Of a stretch of 64,000 nt of DNA, positions 62,440 through 64,000 are shown one piece after another (the stretch's first letter is position 1; the number at the start of each line of letters is the position of its first letter). A program made the translations under genes and the position numbers. The stretch lies in contig OX442321.1 of the NCBI GenBank assembly GCA_949358305.1, positions 9,387,605 through 9,451,604 of the forward strand, in the 5' to 3' direction. The notes below the pieces were generated by a model, which worked only from the letters and a program-made list of their open reading frames with translations, ran no database searches and was not told the DNA's origin. This DNA is from Strigamia acuminata. Taxonomy: Eukaryota > Arthropoda > Chilopoda > Geophilomorpha > Linotaeniidae.

Positions 62440-64000
62440 CTACAAATAAAACAAACAAATTCAATCAAATCTCATCACCATAAATCAAAAAAACAAAACC
62501 AATCAAGAGAAAACAACACGACAATTCGCGAGCCATAAAAAAAAACGCAGACTCTTTCTTCCCCTACTAATTTGTTGATTACTAATTCTCGTGCAGACAG
62601 GTAACCACCTCACGTGCGCCCATTAACTCGACACCCTTTAATGCAACACGAAATCGATTTTTATTAAAGTGTTTTTCAACAACCTAGCCTACTAAAAATA
62701 CAACCACAGATCAATAGCGAAACAAGTCGGTGTCAGTCTGACTCATGTCCCGCTAGGATTACCCCAATCGAATAATTCGCTCTGTCAATCCAAACAAACA
62801 GAACAAAACAAAAAATCTCGTGTTGCTGCAACATAAACTGTAAACAAAAGCGTATAAACACACTCGTCCGTCACTCTAAATATTCTATTACAAGCCAGCC
62901 ACACCTGTGGGTCACCTTAACGGGTCAATGTCCGCCCTGTGCACTCAACATCAGCTTACTCATTGATGGCGATCTTGTTTGGAAATGAAAGCGAGCACCG
63001 ATTCAATTTCCAGGCTCGAGCTCAGACCACAAAGTGAATTCTTCGCGCTCACACCTTCGCACCGCATCCCGCACAAACAATGGGCTTGGTGCTTGGACGT
63101 TGCAATTATTTGACGTCCTGCTGCGTCTCGTGGGTAAAAAGGCCGAGTTAATCATCATTGACTTGAGGAGCCAGGGTTCGCAGCAAAGGGCTTTCTTCTG
63201 GATATTTATTGATTTACTCTCTCGGCAAGAAGAATCAATTTGTACTCGAATCAGGAGAGCCCGGCCTCGCTACCTTCCCTTCCAATTAGTCAAACCAGAA
63301 GCACATAAGTAGAAAATTAAAATCAAAATTAAAATTAACAAACATAAAAAAAAGAAGAAAAATTAATATTAATGTATCACATTTTTCCATTTAAATTGAA
63401 TTTCTCTCTGTCTCTCTCTCTCTCTCAAACGCTAAATCCCGAATCGAAATTTCTCCTAATCTCATTATGCAAGGTTTTGTATTTGCGATTCAAATGTTTG
63501 AATTTATCAAATAAAGAGGAAATATAAACTAACCAGAAGCTTGACGAGTTCAAGTTTCCATGGCAACGAGCCCAGCATCTTCGCTGCACCCGTCCAACCC
63601 ATTTTAGGCACGTTTAGTCGATACAAGGACAATTGGTTTGACAGACCAAATCTAACTGCGCCCGTCACAACCAGGCATTTATATTCCCCCAGTTTTGCTC
63701 CACTAATGTTTCCTTATTGCGCGCCCAATAAATCAAAGAACGTCGAGCAAAATAAGTAAAATAACGAAAAAGCCCGTGATTTACTACAAATCCTCAGTGT
63801 CCTCTCACTCACCATTAAGGTGCCGACGTCCATCTCTACTTATTTCGTGAAAAAAAAGGCCAGAAAAAGACGTAACTCCTTCCTTCCTGTCTCCCTTTTT
63901 ACACTCATCCTCTCTCAGCAGAGTGCAATTCAGTCGTCTGCTTCATTTCAGAGGGGTAACGAAGACACAGGATCCATTTTAGGGAATGCTGAATTGTACA
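62440..64000 (-). other. Glypican intron running to the right edge
   Basis: Upstream of the splice acceptor at 62440-62441 I searched for the glypican signal peptide and first Cys motifs on the minus strand and found none, so the preceding exon is probably beyond the window. A (TC)n run lies at 63405-63426. Confidence 0.5.

Overview
This is eukaryotic, metazoan DNA: AT-rich, full of homopolymer runs, with every gene split by GT-AG introns and no operons, Shine-Dalgarno sites or CRISPR. The gene set (Mmp with furin site and hydrophobic tail, dally-like type glypican, DNER-like EGF receptor, PANK4, PDCL3, PNPLA4), the short 50-80 bp introns in housekeeping genes beside multi-kilobase introns in developmental genes, and a small TTAGG-like patch suggest an arthropod, perhaps a crustacean. 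That assignment is inference. I rebuilt exons by hand from splice sites and checked that reading phase is kept across every junction; the CDS lengths given come from that reconstruction.

Layout. (1) 1-25527, minus strand: a DNER/Notch-like transmembrane EGF-repeat protein, 12 exons visible, signal-peptide exon at 25384-25527, then a 14.3 kb first intron; the gene runs off the left edge. (2) 26765-30146, minus: complete PANK4 (15 exons, 768 aa). (3) 30857-31827, plus: small unrecognised type I membrane protein (5 exons, 219 aa), divergent from PANK4. (4) 32401-35210, minus: coiled-coil protein (11 exons, 723 aa), convergent with the membrane protein. (5) 35211-37644: two weak coding candidates and several hairpin/repeat signals. 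(6) 37645-40932, minus: matrix metalloproteinase (12 exons, 588 aa). (7) 44249-45255, plus: PDCL3 (6 exons, 236 aa), convergent with (8) 45427-46401, minus: PNPLA4-type patatin lipase (4 exons, 261 aa). (9) 48734-62439, minus: 3' five exons of a glypican; the 5' exons lie beyond the right edge.

Three cell-surface or extracellular-matrix genes (DNER-like, Mmp, glypican) surround a compact cluster of cytoplasmic genes: CoA metabolism, CCT chaperone co-factor, lipid hydrolysis and a centrosome-like coiled coil. Nothing indicates they act as one pathway; the arrangement looks like ordinary gene order.

I did not find a defence system, toxin, virus or gene cluster of a new kind. The best leads are the unrecognised membrane protein (30857-31827), the partly degenerated kinase site of PANK4, a hAT-type miniature transposon filling most of a glypican intron, a split two-helix micro-ORF (36416-36615), and several strong inverted repeats in introns or upstream regions.
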